Shown: one piece after another, positions 63,054 through 64,000 of the stretch | Position numbering within the stretch: position 1 is the first letter of the stretch | Layout of the letters: the number at the start of each line of letters is the position of its first letter | Notes under the pieces: generated by a model | Database searches by the model: none | What the model was told of the DNA's origin: nothing | The model's input: the letters and a program-made list of their open reading frames with translations, nothing else | DNA from: Bradyrhizobium sp. 199 | GTDB lineage: Bacteria > Pseudomonadota > Alphaproteobacteria > Rhizobiales > Xanthobacteraceae | DNA length: 64,000 bases | Assembly: GCF_023073355.1 (NCBI RefSeq) | Contig: NZ_JADPJI010000011.1 | Span: 238,056-302,055 of the forward strand | Direction: 5' to 3' | Program-made: the position numbers and the translations under genes

Positions 63054-63707
63054 ATGTCTGACGCCTCGTCGCCCGCGACCGCTACTGCTCCCGATATGCT
63101 CGAACTCGCAGCGCTGCTGTGCTCTCGGGTCTGCCACGATCTCATCAGCCCTGTCGGTGCCATCGTCAACGGCCTCGAAGTGCTCGACGACGATCCCAAG
63201 CCCGAAGACCGCGAATTCGCGCTCGACCTCATTCGCAAGAGCGCCAAGACCGCCTCCGCCCGGCTCCAGTTCTGCCGTCTTGCCTTCGGCGCGGCCGGCT
63301 CCTCCGGCGCGCAGATCGATCTCGGCGATGCCCAGACCATGGCGCGCGGCCACATCGAGGATGGCAAGTGCTCGATCACCTGGAATCTGCCGCGTATCCT
63401 GATGCCGAAGAACCGCGTCAAGCTGCTGCTCAACATGCTGGTCGTCGCCCAGCATACGATCCCGCGCGGCGGTATGCTGGCGATTGATCCGATTGGCGAG
63501 GGCGAAACGATGAGTTTTCGCATTACCGCGACCGGCCATAACGCGCGCCTGCCGCAGAACATCGCCGAGCTCTTGAGCGGCGAACGCGGGCCTGCCGCGG
63601 ATGCGCACGCGATCCAGCCTTATTATACGCGGCTGTTGGCGCAGGCCTGCGGGCTCACCGTGAAGCTTGCGCCGGAAGGCGAAGCCATCACCGTTACCGC
63701 TTCGTAA
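63054..63707 (+). CDS. chpT: Histidine phosphotransferase ChpT
   Basis: A 217-residue protein starting MSDASSPATATAPDMLELAA. The phosphoacceptor helix is LCSRVCHDLISPVGAIVNGL with His near residue 28, and the second helix is EFALDLIRKSAKTASARLQF. A degenerate kinase-like domain without ATP-binding boxes follows (NRVKLLLNMLVVAQHTIPRG). ChpT carries phosphate from CckA to CtrA and CpdR in the alphaproteobacterial cell-cycle relay. It lies directly before cheA in this window. Confidence 0.93.
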   Translation: MSDASSPATATAPDMLELAALLCSRVCHDLISPVGAIVNGLEVLDDDPKPEDREFALDLIRKSAKTASARLQFCRLAFGAAGSSGAQIDLGDAQTMARGHIEDGKCSITWNLPRILMPKNRVKLLLNMLVVAQHTIPRGGMLAIDPIGEGETMSFRITATGHNARLPQNIAELLSGERGPAADAHAIQPYYTRLLAQACGLTVKLAPEGEAITVTAS

Positions 63708-63746
63708 ACAGCGCGTCGCGCCCGGCCTCTTAATCGAATCTTTACG

Positions 63747-63785
63747 AGGCGCTTCGGCTTGTCCGGAGCGCCTTATCTCTTTGTT
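63747..63785 (+). terminator. Rho-independent terminator after chpT
   Basis: AGGCGCTTCGG and CCGGAGCGCCT form an 11-pair stem (one T-G pair) around CTTGT, followed by TATCTCTTTG. The U-run is weak. Confidence 0.6.
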
Positions 63786-63903
63786 GGTTCCGTTCTTTTG
63801 CACATACTCAACCAATATTAAACGCTTTGCGGTGAAGCTGGCCCCATTCCGAAATGGCGCATCACACCTCGTGCGCGCCCTTCCTGTATGAAGGTCTGTT
63901 TTC

Positions 63904-64000
63904 ATGGATGATCTGTTGCGGGAGTTTCTGACGGAGACCAGCGAGAGCCTGGACACCGTTGACAATCAGCTGGTGAAGTTCGAGCAGGAGCCGAACAACG
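63904..64000 (+). CDS. cheA: Chemotaxis histidine kinase CheA, N-terminus (3' end outside window)
   Basis: The frame from ATG 63904 is open to the right edge and reads MDDLLREFLTETSESLDTVD, NQLVKFEQEPNN. This is the first helix of the Hpt (P1) domain of CheA, including the E-x-x-x-x-L-x-x-x-D-x-x-L-x-x-x-E pattern. The phosphoacceptor histidine and kinase domain lie outside the window. Confidence 0.88.
   Translation, partial: MDDLLREFLTETSESLDTVDNQLVKFEQEPNN

Overview
The window is a stretch of chromosome from a high-GC alphaproteobacterium, almost certainly Bradyrhizobium or a close relative. The main clues are a PutA of exactly 999 codons with no N-terminal DNA-binding domain (the length of the Bradyrhizobium PutA), a DUF1134/EipA protein, a ChpT phosphotransferase directly upstream of cheA, SorA/SorB sulfite dehydrogenase, and many acyl-CoA, CoA-transferase and P450 genes. 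At least five families of dispersed palindromic repeats (REP-like) sit between the genes. All gene identities come from reading motifs in the translated sequence; no database search was run.

Layout. 0-6.2 kb: end of an HtrA-type protease, a CoxL/XDH-type molybdenum hydroxylase large subunit without its partner subunits, and an enoyl-CoA hydratase plus a PimD/PimC-like acyl-CoA dehydrogenase pair. 6.5-11.8 kb: a LemA-TPM-TPM cell-envelope cluster, an uncharacterised membrane protein and a secreted protein with one CxxCH site. 11.8-17.6 kb: a GST, a CaiB-type CoA transferase, and divergent putA/putR for proline use. 17.7-21.8 kb: cold-shock protein, sorBA sulfite oxidation, and a class III cyclase fused to a ferredoxin domain and a histidine-rich membrane anchor. 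22-27.1 kb: GT39-type glycosyltransferase, the ycjX-ycjF pair and a hemolysin-III/PAQR protein. 27.2-33.9 kb: SDR, benzoylformate-decarboxylase-like enzyme, and a LysR / acyl-CoA dehydrogenase / CoA-transferase / MaoC-hydratase set resembling itaconate catabolism loci. 34.1-36.8 kb: two tandem CYP153-like P450s.

37-43.4 kb: DUF898 and M48 membrane genes, a frameshifted DUF305 gene, a small membrane protein, and the most interesting locus in the window: a three-gene unit on the minus strand (GTP-cyclohydrolase-II-like URC1, DUF1688/URC4, and a uracil phosphoribosyltransferase-like gene). This matches the little-studied URC route of uracil breakdown. It is preceded by a canonical intrinsic terminator ending 12 bases before the first start codon, which suggests transcription attenuation. 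Both enzymes with well-known relatives show changes at signature substrate-binding motifs.

43.7-49.9 kb: threonine-synthase-like enzyme, methyltransferase, DUF2927, L,D-transpeptidase, an acetolactate-synthase-like TPP enzyme and a possible PD-(D/E)XK protein. 49.9-55 kb looks like accessory and partly decaying DNA: a lytic transglycosylase and a methyl-accepting chemotaxis protein lie between two copies of a 14-base direct repeat, followed by a frameshifted alpha/beta hydrolase and a haem-peroxidase remnant. 55-64 kb returns to core-type genes: small exported proteins, a GreA/GreB-family factor, an SDR, a membrane protein, tRNA-Val(CAC), a long coiled-coil protein, eipA, a YHS protein, cysQ, chpT and the first codons of cheA.
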